A program made the translations under genes and the position numbers. This document shows positions 18,822 through 27,791 of a stretch of DNA of 64,000 nt, piece after piece (positions within the stretch are counted from its first letter, which is position 1; each line of letters begins with the position of its first letter). Origin of the DNA: Bifidobacterium magnum (GTDB lineage: Bacteria > Actinomycetota > Actinomycetes > Actinomycetales > Bifidobacteriaceae); NCBI RefSeq assembly GCF_000741255.1, contig NZ_JGZB01000004.1:62001-126000 (forward strand). Direction: 5' to 3'. The notes beneath the pieces are model-generated. The model was not told the origin of the DNA. It worked only from the letters and a program-made list of their open reading frames with translations, and ran no database searches.

Positions 18822-20447
18822 ATGAGCGACGAACCTACTGAACCGTCCCAACCCCGGCAGCGTCCCGTGAACTGGCATCCGGGACTTCGCGAATATGAGC
18901 GCCCCGGCATTGACGACAAGCCGGATCCGGACGAAATCCTTACCGAACGAGACAAGGCCGCCATCGGCCGACTCGGCATGCACATGACGCAAAAGCGGGC
19001 CGGTACGAGCAGTGTCAAAAATCCGACCACGCAAGCCACGAAAATGAACGGATCGGCCGCAGTCGGCGGATCGGGACTTTCCACGCTCGCCAGCGTGGAC
19101 ACGGCCGTCCCCGATGAGGCGTCCGCATTCATGGACATGCGCGACCCGATGGTTTCCGCGGACGGACACCGTCCCACGAAGCCCGAACTTATACGACTCG
19201 GCATCGGCTTTACCGTCTCCGCCATTGCATGCGCAATTCCGTGGGTGGCGCTGAGTTCGATCATCCTGCCGCGTGTGCTGGAAATTATTGATCCGACCAG
19301 CAAAGTGGCCATGGTTGGCCTTATCAATGCGCTCGGTTCCGTGGTGGCGTTGCTCGCCAACATCATTTTCGGTACGTTCTCCGACCTGACGCGTTCGCGA
19401 TTCGGCAAGCGCACGCCATGGATCGTGATTGGCGGCCTGATTACAGGCGGCGCGATTGGTCTGATCGCGTTGGCCAACAACACGGCCATGATCGTGTTCC
19501 TGTGGTGCGTGGCGCAGGCCGGCTACAACATGATGCTCGCTCCATATGTGGCGACGATGAGCGACCGTGTGCCGGACAAGGTGCGCGGTACGATTTCGGG
19601 ATTCTACGGTGCCGGTATCGCGGTGGGTCAGACGCTCGGTTCGTTCGTGGGCGCGCTGCTGCTCGCGCGCGGCAACGCCGGCATTTTTAGCGCTTGGATG
19701 ATGGGCATGGCGATCTTCGCGCTGTGCGGCATTTTCGTGGTGGTCGTGTGGCCGCGCGAAGCCAACAACCGCAACGAAGCGCGCAAGAAGATCTCCGCGC
19801 AGATGGTGGTGGAAAGCTTCCGTCCGCCGCGCCACGCTCCCGATTTCTACTACGCGCTTGTCGGCCGTACGCTCATGATGGGCGGCTACTGGATGATCAA
19901 CACGTACCAGCTCTACATTGCGCAGGATTACGTGTATGCGGGCGACCCGCACGCGACCACGAAGGCCGCGCAGCTTATTGCGACGATGGCCGTGATCACG
20001 CTCGTGGTGTCACTGATCGCCGCCGTGACGGCCGGTCCGATTACGGACAAGCTCGGCATGCGCAAAATCCCTGTGGCCTTGGCCAGCTGCCTGTTCGCAG
20101 TGGGCGCGTTGATGCCGCTGCTGTTCCGCTCGCCCGCGGGCATGTACTTGTTCGCCGCGATTGCAGGCTTGGGCTACGGCGTTTACGACGCGATCGACCA
20201 GGCGCTTAATGTGGCCGTGCTGCCGAACCCGAAGGAAGCGGGCAAGGATCTGGGCATTCTCAACCTTGCCAACACACTTTCGACGGTAATCGGCTCGCTG
20301 CTTACCTCCGTGGTGGTGCTCATTGTGAAGAACGCCACGCACACGCAGCAGGCGCCCGTGCAAGCCTACACGGTGGTCTTCATTGTGGCCATTGTGATTG
20401 TGCTTCTTGCCGCGTGGCTGATCACGCGCATCAAGCATGTGAAGTAA
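18822..20447 (+). CDS. scrT: MFS sugar permease, probable sucrose transporter
   Basis: A 541-residue major facilitator with about 12 membrane helices after a 130-residue hydrophilic N-terminal region. The loop DLTRSRFGKRTPWIV between early helices is the signature of the family. The start at ATG 18822 follows AAAAAGGGA. Its place behind sucrose phosphorylase supports a role in sucrose or short fructoside uptake; this is inferred from context rather than from substrate-specific residues. The long cytoplasmic N-terminus is unusual for the family. Confidence 0.8.
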   Translation: MSDEPTEPSQPRQRPVNWHPGLREYERPGIDDKPDPDEILTERDKAAIGRLGMHMTQKRAGTSSVKNPTTQATKMNGSAAVGGSGLSTLASVDTAVPDEASAFMDMRDPMVSADGHRPTKPELIRLGIGFTVSAIACAIPWVALSSIILPRVLEIIDPTSKVAMVGLINALGSVVALLANIIFGTFSDLTRSRFGKRTPWIVIGGLITGGAIGLIALANNTAMIVFLWCVAQAGYNMMLAPYVATMSDRVPDKVRGTISGFYGAGIAVGQTLGSFVGALLLARGNAGIFSAWMMGMAIFALCGIFVVVVWPREANNRNEARKKISAQMVVESFRPPRHAPDFYYALVGRTLMMGGYWMINTYQLYIAQDYVYAGDPHATTKAAQLIATMAVITLVVSLIAAVTAGPITDKLGMRKIPVALASCLFAVGALMPLLFRSPAGMYLFAAIAGLGYGVYDAIDQALNVAVLPNPKEAGKDLGILNLANTLSTVIGSLLTSVVVLIVKNATHTQQAPVQAYTVVFIVAIVIVLLAAWLITRIKHVK

Positions 20448-20512
20448 GGCAATTGCTCGGTTTTGATGTGGTGGCCGGGACGCGCAGAGGTTTCTGTGGC
20501 GCCTCGGCTTTT

Positions 20513-20564
20513 CTTCTGCATTTTGAGACGTGAATCCCGGCGTGTCTGTCTCATTTTGCAGAAG
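20513..20564 (+). repeat. 52-bp hairpin repeat, copy 1
   Basis: Arms CTTCTGCATTTTG-GAC and a GTC-(x)-TTTTGCAGAAG right arm round an 18-base loop ending in GGCGTGTCT. The right arm here has TCTCATTTTG instead of TCGCAAAATG, so the stem is partly broken. Confidence 0.85.
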
Positions 20565-20606
20565 AGAATAAGGATCCAGGGTTTTTAGGCCTCTTTTCGG
20601 CATCTC

Positions 20607-20658
20607 CCTCTGCATTTTGAGACGTGAACTCCGGCGTGTCTGTCGCAAAATGCAGAAG
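20607..20658 (+). repeat. 52-bp hairpin repeat, copy 2
   Basis: Same orientation as copy 1 and 94 bp from it. Arms CCTCTGCATTTTGAGAC and GTCGCAAAATGCAGAAG. Confidence 0.88.
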
Positions 20659-20680
20659 TTGGGGGAAGCGATGAGGGTTT

Positions 20681-20908
20681 GTACCGCAGATGGTACCGCG
20701 GGGACGGGGTTTGCCTGCTTTAAGGGATGTTTGTACCGCCCGCGGTACGTGGGCGCTATGGATTCGGGCGGTTTTGTGGGGTTTCCGTACCGTTATGGAC
20801 AATGCGGTCATGAAAATGCCCCGGATCGGTGGTGTTGTTGTACCGCGGATGGTATGCAACCGCCACGGATCGGGCGAAGTAATGAGTCGTTTGTACCGTC
20901 GGTGGACC
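20681..20908. repeat. Array of five GTACCG palindromes at 53-bp spacing
   Basis: Sites begin at 20681 (GTACCGCAGATGGTAC), 20733 (GTACCGCCCGCGGTAC), 20787 (GTACCGTTATGGAC), 20840 (GTACCGCGGATGGTAT) and 20893 (GTACCGTCGGTGGACC). The steps are 52, 54, 53 and 53 bp. Most are preceded by GTTT or GTTG. The 35-39 bp between sites are not similar to one another. The array lies between the ends of two convergent genes, so it is not a promoter region for either. Confidence 0.75.
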
Positions 20909-20962
20909 AGAAAACTTAAGACGACTGGGCCTATAGAAGGCAGCCAAGCTATGGAAGCATAT

Positions 20963-20994
20963 AAAAAGGGACGGCCGCATAGCCGTCCCTTTTT
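20963..20994 (-). terminator. Terminator of ilvC
   Basis: Stem AAAAAGGGACGGC / GCCGTCCCTTTTT with a 6-base loop. The symmetric A and T tracts could serve both strands. Confidence 0.85.
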
Positions 20995-21025
20995 AGTCCA
21001 ATTTAGTTATATCGTTGCACTCGGC

Positions 21026-22081
21026 TCACTCTTGTACCTGGGCGCGTGCGATCTTGCCCGTGAAGGAATTCGCCTCATCGGCATCCTTAGCGCCTTCGGC
21101 GTTCCAAGAGAACATCGAGCGCAGCTTCGGGCCGACTTCCTCAATACGGACGTTCGAGTACTCCTCCTGCAGTTGCTTGAACTTCGGAGCGCCAGCGTCC
21201 TGGTCCTCAATGAACTCCTGTGCGAACGAACCGTCCTGGATGCGCTGCAGATGGTACTGCATGCGCTCGCGAACATGTTCGTCGATGCAGGTGTTCACAT
21301 AGTCGCCGTACTGGGCGGTGTCCGAGCAGGACCAACGGTCCTTGTTCAGGCCGCCTTCATTCATGAGGTCCACGATCATCTTGAGCTCGTGGCACACCTC
21401 GAAGTACGCGATTTCCGGCTGATAGCCGGCATCCGTGAGCACCTCGAATCCCATTTCCACAAGCTTGTTGACGCCGCCGAGCAGAACATTCTGTTCGCCG
21501 AACAGATCGGTTTCCGTCTCTTCCTTGAACGTGGTCTTGATTGCTCCCGCACGCAGGGCGCCCAACGCCTTCGCGTAGGCGAGCGTCAGATCCCAACCGT
21601 CACCGCGCGGATCCTGTTCCACGGCCACCACGACGGGAACGCCGCGGCCCTCCGTGAATTGGCGGCGCACAATGTGGCCGGGACCCTTGGGAGCCACCAT
21701 GAAGACCGGATGATCCTCGGACGGCTTGATGTATCCGTAATGGATGTTGAATCCGTGTGCAAAGGCGAGAGCCGCGCCCTCCTTGAGATTGGGCTCAATG
21801 TCGTTGGCCCAAATCCCGCGCTGGAACTGATCAGGAGCGAGTATCATGACCACATCCGCCTCGGCGACGGCTTCCGGCACGCTCTTGACTTCCAAGCCCT
21901 GTTCCTTGGCGAATTCAACGGACTTGGAATTTGGACGCAGTCCCACAACTACATCTACGCCGGAGTCACGCAAGTTCAACGCGTGCGCATGTCCCTGCGA
22001 ACCGTATCCAATAATCGCGACCTTCTTTCCGTCAAATACGGAAAGATCGCCGTCGTTTTCGTACCAGATTTGTGCTGCCAT
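21026..22081 (-). CDS. ilvC: Ketol-acid reductoisomerase
   Basis: A 351-residue NADPH-dependent enzyme for the second common step of isoleucine and valine synthesis (acetolactate to dihydroxyisovalerate). The Rossmann motif [17 protein letters not shown] is near residues 25-41. The catalytic region shows KGPGH and the acidic metal ligands in DLFGEQ and [15 protein letters not shown]. This is the short class I form. The start was moved to MAAQIW, which follows AGGGAGTGT, rather than the upstream in-frame codon. It has its own terminator and stands alone. Confidence 0.95.
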   Translation of the reverse strand: MAAQIWYENDGDLSVFDGKKVAIIGYGSQGHAHALNLRDSGVDVVVGLRPNSKSVEFAKEQGLEVKSVPEAVAEADVVMILAPDQFQRGIWANDIEPNLKEGAALAFAHGFNIHYGYIKPSEDHPVFMVAPKGPGHIVRRQFTEGRGVPVVVAVEQDPRGDGWDLTLAYAKALGALRAGAIKTTFKEETETDLFGEQNVLLGGVNKLVEMGFEVLTDAGYQPEIAYFEVCHELKMIVDLMNEGGLNKDRWSCSDTAQYGDYVNTCIDEHVRERMQYHLQRIQDGSFAQEFIEDQDAGAPKFKQLQEEYSNVRIEEVGPKLRSMFSWNAEGAKDADEANSFTGKIARAQVQE

Positions 22082-22549
22082 GAATAACACTCCCTTTCTT
22101 TAAGATGTACGGCTTGCCCCAACAAGTCGAACGCGGTTCTGCACGTTGTTTCCTCGCATAACCCTCTTGGTTATCCCGTTACGTAGGGCAGTGTCGGGCT
22201 CAGGATTGTGTCCTCCAAGATTGACATTCAGTGTACTGAACCGGTGCAGGGTGTCATTCAGAAGTCCATATGCCGGACTCAGTCTCATAAAGGCTTCCAA
22301 AAAGCGAGATTTTTGGCCGAAAATAGGCATAGCGAAGAATGGGCGAATATCTCATTATTTGAACATCTCGTAGTGTCCGCCGATTTCGCACATACTTCTG
22401 CATTTTGCGACAGACACGCCGCGTTTCATGTCTCAAAATGCAGAAGGAGATGCCCGAACGGCGGTGCGGAAAGAAAATGCGCAAGAAAATGAAAATGCAG
22501 AAGGAGATGCCGGGGCCTGAACTGCACCCGAAAAAAGGCATAAAAAAAG
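22082..22549. other. Intergenic region between tRNA-Lys and ilvC
   Basis: Holds the ilvC leader, the 52-bp repeat copy 3, and a 20-bp direct repeat (AAAATGCAGAAGGAGATGCC) at about 22436 and 22491 that duplicates the end of copy 3. No T-box or leucine/valine-rich leader peptide is evident before ilvC. Confidence 0.5.
22395..22446 (-). repeat. 52-bp hairpin repeat, copy 3
   Basis: The only reverse-oriented copy in the window. Arms CTTCTGCATTTTGCGAC and GTCTCAAAATGCAGAAG. Confidence 0.9.
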
Positions 22550-22622
22550 TGCCCCCCCAGGGACTCGAACCCTGAACCCACGACTTAAAAGGACGCTGCT
22601 CTAACCATTGAGCTAGAGGGGC
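22550..22622 (-). tRNA. tRNA-Lys (anticodon TTT)
   Basis: A 73-nt cloverleaf with acceptor GCCCCTC/GGGGGGC, D arm GCTC/GAGC, anticodon loop CTTTTAA, T arm CAGGG/CCCTG and T loop TTCGAGT. CCA is not encoded, and a run of seven T follows on the transcribed strand. The anticodon stem GCGTC/GTCGT contains one T-T mismatch. Confidence 0.9.
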
Positions 22623-22737
22623 AACAGTGGCCACTATACAACAGGGCGTCGAAAAATCAAGTCGTGTCGCCCCGGGCCGAAACAATAGATTGCACAATGG
22701 AATCAAGCAAAACATTGGAAGAAGGAGCAGCAGCACT

Positions 22738-24270
22738 ATGTCGTGCACTACGATTCTCGTAGGAAAAGCAGCCAGCTACGACGGTTCCACCATCATCGCC
22801 CGCAATGACGATTCCGGTTCCGGTCGCTACGACCCGAAGAAGTTCGTGGTGGTGACCCCCGAGCAGCAGCCGCGCCACTACCGCAGCGTCCTGTCGCATG
22901 TCGAGGTGGAGCTCCCCGACGATCCGTGCCAGTACAGCATTGTTCCGAACGTGCTCAAGAACCGTGGCATTCTCGCAGAATCCGGCGTTTCCGAGCGCAA
23001 CGTGGCCATGAGTGCCACGGAAACGATTTCCGTCAACTCGCGCGTGCTCGCCGCCGATCCGCTAGTCGAGCTCGTGCCTCAGCAAGGCGAGCCGGGTGAC
23101 GCCGACTACGCTCCCGAAATTCCGGGCGGTTTCGGTGAAGAGGACATCATCACGCTCGTGCTGCCGTATATTTCTTCGGCCCGCGAGGGCGTCGTGCGCC
23201 TCGGCAAGCTGCTCGAACAGTACGGCACCTATGAATCCAACGGCGTGATCATTTCCGACGTGAACGACATCTGGTACGTGGAGACGATCGGCGGCCACCA
23301 CTGGATCGCGCGCCGTGTTCCCGACGACTGCTATGCCGTGATCCCCAACCAGCTCGGCATCGACTACTTCGACATGGACGACGCGTTCAGCGAGAAGCGC
23401 GACTTCATGTGCAGCGCCGACTTGTCCGAATTCATTTCGCGCCATCATCTGGGCCGCGAAATTGGCGCCACGCCGGCTCGTTTGAACGTCTTCAATCCGC
23501 GTCGCGCGTTCGGCACGTCGACGCCCAAGGACCATATTTACAACACGCCGCGCTCCTGGTACATGCACCGCTACCTGAATTCCGGCGAAGACTGGGATTC
23601 CCCGCAGGCCCAGTACCGTCCGGATTCGAACGATATTCCGTGGTGCAAGACGCCCGAAAACAAAGTGACGATCGAGAACGTGGACTTCCTCATGAGCTCC
23701 CATTTCGAGGGCACTCCTTACGATCCGTACGGAACGACGGGCACTCCCGAATCGCGCCACCGCTACCGTCCGATTGGCGTGAACAGGACGGGCCAGATGG
23801 TCGCCATGCAGATCCGTCCCTATATTCCTGAAGAGTACCGTTCGATCATGTGGATCGCGTACGGTTCGGGCCCGTTCACAACGGCAGCGCCGTTCTATGC
23901 GAACGTAAGCGACACGCCAGCCTACTTGCGCGATACGCCGGGCAAGGAAGTGGACACGTCGAGCCTGTATTGGTCGAACCGTTTGATCGCGGCGCTTGCG
24001 GACGCCCATTATTTCGAAACGGATCCATCCGTCGAACAATATATTGAGGACGTGCAGTCGCGCGGCCATCATGACGTCGCGGCGACAGATATGGAAATGG
24101 ACGTTGTCGACTTGAGCGATACGCTCGCCGTGCGCGCGGCACTGACGGCCGCCAACGACCGCATGGGCGAGTTTCTGCAAAAGCGCACCGCGAAACTGCT
24201 GTACGATGTGCTGTATACGTCGAGCAATTTGATGCACAACAGTTTCAAAATGTCCGATCATTGGAACTGA
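22738..24270 (+). CDS. C69-family dipeptidase
   Basis: A 510-residue N-terminal-nucleophile dipeptidase of the PepD family, hydrolysing a wide range of dipeptides in the cytoplasm. Cys3 (MSCTT) is the expected catalytic nucleophile. It is followed by GKAASYDGSTIIARNDD and the SERNVAMSATET block typical of the family. The ORF runs upstream through the tRNA-Lys 5' flank, but only the ATG at 22738 has a binding site (GAAGGAG) and gives the conserved N-terminus. Confidence 0.92.
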   Translation: MSCTTILVGKAASYDGSTIIARNDDSGSGRYDPKKFVVVTPEQQPRHYRSVLSHVEVELPDDPCQYSIVPNVLKNRGILAESGVSERNVAMSATETISVNSRVLAADPLVELVPQQGEPGDADYAPEIPGGFGEEDIITLVLPYISSAREGVVRLGKLLEQYGTYESNGVIISDVNDIWYVETIGGHHWIARRVPDDCYAVIPNQLGIDYFDMDDAFSEKRDFMCSADLSEFISRHHLGREIGATPARLNVFNPRRAFGTSTPKDHIYNTPRSWYMHRYLNSGEDWDSPQAQYRPDSNDIPWCKTPENKVTIENVDFLMSSHFEGTPYDPYGTTGTPESRHRYRPIGVNRTGQMVAMQIRPYIPEEYRSIMWIAYGSGPFTTAAPFYANVSDTPAYLRDTPGKEVDTSSLYWSNRLIAALADAHYFETDPSVEQYIEDVQSRGHHDVAATDMEMDVVDLSDTLAVRAALTAANDRMGEFLQKRTAKLLYDVLYTSSNLMHNSFKMSDHWN

Positions 24271-24288
24271 TGATCATAATTAATTAAT

Positions 24289-24330
24289 AAAAAGGTGGCG
24301 ATTATTAATCGTCACCTTTTATTTTTTTTA
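24289..24330. terminator. Bidirectional terminator, dipeptidase and glycosyltransferase
   Basis: Stem AAAAGGTGGCGATT / AATCGTCACCTTTT with T-rich flanks on both strands, between two convergent genes. Confidence 0.85.
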
Positions 24331-24350
24331 ATTATAATATATCGATTTTC

Positions 24351-25382
24351 TTAATTGAATCCCATGATCTGGTCGGCGACTTTATATCCCACGCGCACGC
24401 ACCAGCGGCCCTGCGGACCCGGCATATTGATGGCCATCGCCGGAATCTGGCGGCGCGCGTCATGGCCGATAATCGGCGAGTACTTGTCGATACGCGCCCA
24501 CAGCTCCTTCTGACGTGCGTAATTCTCGCGCTTGCGGCTCAAAATCAGGAATACCGACGTAATCGACGTCTCGATCGACAGGAAGTGGATCATGTAGCGG
24601 TACAGGCCGCGCGGCACTTCGTCGGGCTCCGGAGTGGCTTCCAGCATGCAGTTGTTGACACGGTAGAGCTGGTCCACACGCCGGATCATGACGTCCGTCT
24701 GTACCGACTGGCCCTCGCGACCGATGAAATAGTGGTAGAGCGGAGTGTCGATGTACATGATCGACTTGACCCACGGGAACGGCACGTACGCGTAAATGAA
24801 GTCCACATAGAACGTGTGCTCGGGCAGTTTCATGCCCGAATCGCGCACCACCTGCGTACGGAACGTGATCGAGTGCATGAGCAAATATTGCGCGATGCCG
24901 AAACGTCCCAAATCGTCCCAGCCGATACGCTTGTCCGGCTCCATGACGTTCTTGTAGTCCACCACATGCTTATGGCGCTTGCCGACCTTGTCATACACGT
25001 AATTCGTCACGATCATGTCGAGCGGATCATCGGAATCCTTCTGGGCACGCAGCACGGTGAGCACCTCTTCAAGTGCCTCCGCGCCGATCCAGTCATCTGC
25101 ATCCACAATCTTGATATACATGCCGCGCGCGTTGGCGATACCCGTATTCACCGCGCCGCCATGGCCCTTGTTTTCCTGGTGAATCGCGCGCACCACATCG
25201 GGATATTGAGCCTCGAGGGCCTGCGCCACTTCCAAGGTGCTGTCCGTGGAACCGTCGTCCACGACGATCACTTCAATATCGTCCAAATGCTCTGGAGAGA
25301 GAAGCGTGCGCACACAACGCTTGACATATCCCTGCATGTTGTATGCAGGGACAACAAACGTGAGGATCTTCTCGTCAGTCAT
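24351..25382 (-). CDS. Family 2 glycosyltransferase
   Basis: A 343-residue GT-A fold transferase that moves a sugar from a nucleotide donor onto a surface or wall glycan. The N-terminus FVVPAYNMQGYV, the VVDDGSTDST block, GHGGAVNTGI and the metal-binding DXD region VDADDW (about residue 96) are diagnostic. No membrane helix is obvious, so it is probably a peripheral cytoplasmic enzyme. The acceptor is unknown and there is no capsule or teichoic gene next to it. The Shine-Dalgarno sequence is weak (GGGG, 10 bases upstream). Confidence 0.88.
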   Translation of the reverse strand: MTDEKILTFVVPAYNMQGYVKRCVRTLLSPEHLDDIEVIVVDDGSTDSTLEVAQALEAQYPDVVRAIHQENKGHGGAVNTGIANARGMYIKIVDADDWIGAEALEEVLTVLRAQKDSDDPLDMIVTNYVYDKVGKRHKHVVDYKNVMEPDKRIGWDDLGRFGIAQYLLMHSITFRTQVVRDSGMKLPEHTFYVDFIYAYVPFPWVKSIMYIDTPLYHYFIGREGQSVQTDVMIRRVDQLYRVNNCMLEATPEPDEVPRGLYRYMIHFLSIETSITSVFLILSRKRENYARQKELWARIDKYSPIIGHDARRQIPAMAINMPGPQGRWCVRVGYKVADQIMGFN

Positions 25383-25562
25383 GGTGGTGTACCCCTAGTT
25401 GGTTCAGTCTTTTCTTTGCGGCACTTGGTGCGCCGCGTACAGTACTTGCTCAATGGTACGTGAAGGTAATGCTAAGGGACTATAGTAGCCGCCCGAATGC
25501 GCGCTTGTGGCCGTTTATGCTTAGAAAATCCTTGGATTTGGCTGGAGAAATTCGTCGGGCGC

Positions 25563-25568
25563 TACACT
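25563..25568 (+). promoter_or_regulatory. -10 box (TACACT) of the TetR gene
   Basis: Exactly 7 bases before the ATG at 25576. TTGGCT lies 19 bp upstream as a weak -35. Confidence 0.5.
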
Positions 25569-25575
25569 GGGGGAC

Positions 25576-26409
25576 ATGGGTAGCAATTCGCGTATGACGT
25601 CGTTCCAGCGCAGGGAACAGCTTATTGGTGTCGGGCGCTCCCTGTTTGCGTCCAAGGGATTCGAATCGGTGAGCGTGGAGGAAATCGCCGCGCACGCCAA
25701 AGTGAGCAAGCCGATTGTGTACGAGCACTTCGGCGGCAAAGAAGGCCTGTACGCCGTGGTGGTAGACCGCGAGATGCGCTCGCTGAGCGAGACGCTGTTT
25801 AGGGCCTTGGAAGACCCCTCGGACGCGCATCCGCGCCAGATTGTGGAGCGAACGGCGTTGGCGCTGCTTACGTATATTGAAGAAAATGCCGAGGGCTTCC
25901 AAGTGCTGGTAAGGGATTCGCCCACCGACACGTCGGCGTCGTTCTCGTCGCTGTGGGGCGACATCAGCTTGCGCGTGGAAGACGTGCTGCGCATATGGTT
26001 TACACGCCAGAATATGCCGACTGAAGGCGTAGAGTATTACGCGCAAATGCTTGTGGGCATGACGGTGTTCACGGGCCAGTACTGGGCCATGCAGCAGGTC
26101 ATGGGCAAGGAGGAGCTCGCCGCGCTTATTGTGAACTTGGCGTGGAACGGTCTCGCGCACATGAAGGCGCATCCGCAGTTGCGTTTTGAAGACGAGCTGT
26201 ATGAGTGCGGAGACGGCGGCAATATCGAAGTTGTGGCGGCGTTTGGCAACGCCGAATATCCCGATGCCAAAGAGATCAAGCGCATGGAAAAAGCCGAGCG
26301 AAAAGCCGCAAAACTGGCGGAAAAAGAGGCAAAACTCGAAGCGAAAGAAGCCGCCAGGGAAGCGAAGCTGTTGGAGAAGGAAGCGAAGCTGCGCGCCGCC
26401 AACGCGTAA
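25576..26409 (+). CDS. TetR-family transcriptional regulator with charged tail
   Basis: A 277-residue regulator. The N-terminal TetR helix-turn-helix is clear (GFESVSVEEIAAHAKVSKPIVYEHFGGKEGLY, about residues 28-59), followed by an all-helical ligand domain. The last ~43 residues are almost entirely Lys, Glu, Ala and Arg with heptad character, a predicted coiled coil not usual in the family. It has no Shine-Dalgarno sequence. It is convergent with ftsY, and its target is unknown. Confidence 0.87.
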   Translation: MGSNSRMTSFQRREQLIGVGRSLFASKGFESVSVEEIAAHAKVSKPIVYEHFGGKEGLYAVVVDREMRSLSETLFRALEDPSDAHPRQIVERTALALLTYIEENAEGFQVLVRDSPTDTSASFSSLWGDISLRVEDVLRIWFTRQNMPTEGVEYYAQMLVGMTVFTGQYWAMQQVMGKEELAALIVNLAWNGLAHMKAHPQLRFEDELYECGDGGNIEVVAAFGNAEYPDAKEIKRMEKAERKAAKLAEKEAKLEAKEAAREAKLLEKEAKLRAANA

Positions 26410-26509
26410 ATAGGCGTGAATGCTCGTAGCTGCTTGTAACTGTTTGCAAATACCAATGGGCCGGTGGGGTTTCCCGCCGGCCCATTGGTATTGGTGTGAA
26501 CTCTTCGAA

Positions 26510-27778
26510 TTAGTCGAGAATGCCGTCCACGAAGGCTTCGGGCTCGAACGGCGCCAAGTCGTCGGGGCCTTCGCCCACACCCACGAGCTTGACAGGCACG
26601 TCGAGTTCGCGCTGCACCGAAATCACGATGCCGCCCTTGGCCGAGCCGTCGAGCTTGGAAAGCACGACGCCCGTAAGGCCGATGGCCTGCGCGAATACCT
26701 TGGCCTGCGCCATGCCGTTCTGGCCCGTCGTAGCATCGAGCACGAGCAGCACTTCGTCCACAGGCAGGTTCTTTTCCGTAACGCGGCGGATCTTGCCGAG
26801 CTCGTCCATGAGGTTGGCCTTGTTCTGCAAACGGCCGGCCGTGTCGATGATGAGCACGTCCACATCCTCTTCCTTGGCGCGCTTGGACGCTTCGAACGCC
26901 ACCGACGCCGGATCGGCGCCTTCCTTGTCGGAACGCACTACGGGCACGCCAACCTTCGCGCCCCACGTCTCGAGCTGATCCGCTGCGGCAGCGCGGAACG
27001 TGTCCGCGGCGCCCAGCATGACGGACTTGCCCTGGGCCACAAACAAGCGCGCGAGCTTGCCCGCGGTGGTCGTCTTGCCCGTGCCGTTCACGCCAACCAT
27101 GATGATGACGCTTGGTCGGTGCGCGTCGGGCTTGTCCGCATTCAGACGGCGGTCCGTCTTCGTGCCGACCATATTCAGCAGTTCGCTGCGCAGCGCTTCC
27201 TTGACCTTCGACGGATCGCTTTCACCCGTAATGCGCGCGTCCGTGTGCAGACGGTCGACGAGCTGTTCGCTCGCTTCGGCGCCCACGTCCGCCAGCAGCA
27301 GCGTATCTTCCACATCTTCCCAGTCGGCTTCCGTCAGGTTGTCTTGCGAAAGAATGGAGAACAGCGCCTTGCCGAACGGATTGCTCGACTTGGACAGCTT
27401 CTCGCGCAGCTTCTGCAGTCGTCCCCTGCGTCCCTCAGGTTTCTCATATTGTGGACGTTCGGATGGTTCGTTCGATTCGTCCGTAACGGGTTCGTTACGT
27501 TGCGCAACGGCCGTCGATTCAGCGGTTTCGGTCGGCGGTGCATGGGCCGGCGCCGAGGATTCCACGGGTTCGGTAGCGGGGGAGTGAACGGGTTGTTCGG
27601 CGGCCTTGCGCGCCGCTTCCTGTTCGGCGGCAAGACGGGCGTCGGCACGGGCCTTGGCCGCATCTTGCGAGCCGCGCATTGCCTTCTTGCGGGACTTGTC
27701 CATCCAGGCGAAGCCGAGGATCAACAAGAGCGCAATCACCACAACGACGACTATGCCAATAATCGTATTTGTATCCAT
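26510..27778 (-). CDS. ftsY: Signal recognition particle receptor FtsY
   Basis: A 422-residue SRP receptor GTPase that docks ribosome-SRP complexes at the membrane. It has an N-terminal membrane anchor (residues about 5-25), an Ala/Pro/Glu-rich acidic linker to about 115 and the NG domain. GTPase motifs are GVNGTGKTTT (G1), DTFRAAA, DTAGR and TKLDG-type LSKLDGSAKGG. An anchor of this kind is usual in actinobacterial FtsY. The start has no Shine-Dalgarno site and lies 7 bases after a TAAGCT box. The partner SRP RNA gene is also in this window at about 59.76 kb. Confidence 0.95.
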   Translation of the reverse strand: MDTNTIIGIVVVVVIALLLILGFAWMDKSRKKAMRGSQDAAKARADARLAAEQEAARKAAEQPVHSPATEPVESSAPAHAPPTETAESTAVAQRNEPVTDESNEPSERPQYEKPEGRRGRLQKLREKLSKSSNPFGKALFSILSQDNLTEADWEDVEDTLLLADVGAEASEQLVDRLHTDARITGESDPSKVKEALRSELLNMVGTKTDRRLNADKPDAHRPSVIIMVGVNGTGKTTTAGKLARLFVAQGKSVMLGAADTFRAAAADQLETWGAKVGVPVVRSDKEGADPASVAFEASKRAKEEDVDVLIIDTAGRLQNKANLMDELGKIRRVTEKNLPVDEVLLVLDATTGQNGMAQAKVFAQAIGLTGVVLSKLDGSAKGGIVISVQRELDVPVKLVGVGEGPDDLAPFEPEAFVDGILD

Positions 27779-27785
27779 AAGCGTT

Positions 27786-27791
27786 AGCTTA
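27786..27791 (-). promoter_or_regulatory. -10 box (TAAGCT) of ftsY
   Basis: Read on the minus strand, exactly 7 bases separate it from the ftsY ATG. Confidence 0.45.

Noticed and set aside
20681-20908. GTACCG array as a working CRISPR array
   Set aside because: The repeat is only 14-16 bp and imperfect, the period of 53 bp is short, and no cas gene is in the window. Kept as an unexplained phased array instead.
20690-22087. 465-codon + strand frame opposite ilvC
   Set aside because: It overlaps the terminator and the complete, well-conserved ilvC on the other strand and has no recognisable domain.
22082-22330. T-box or attenuation leader before ilvC
   Set aside because: No T-box sequence was found, and the short upstream frame (MRGNNVQNRVRLV) is not rich in Ile, Val or Leu codons.
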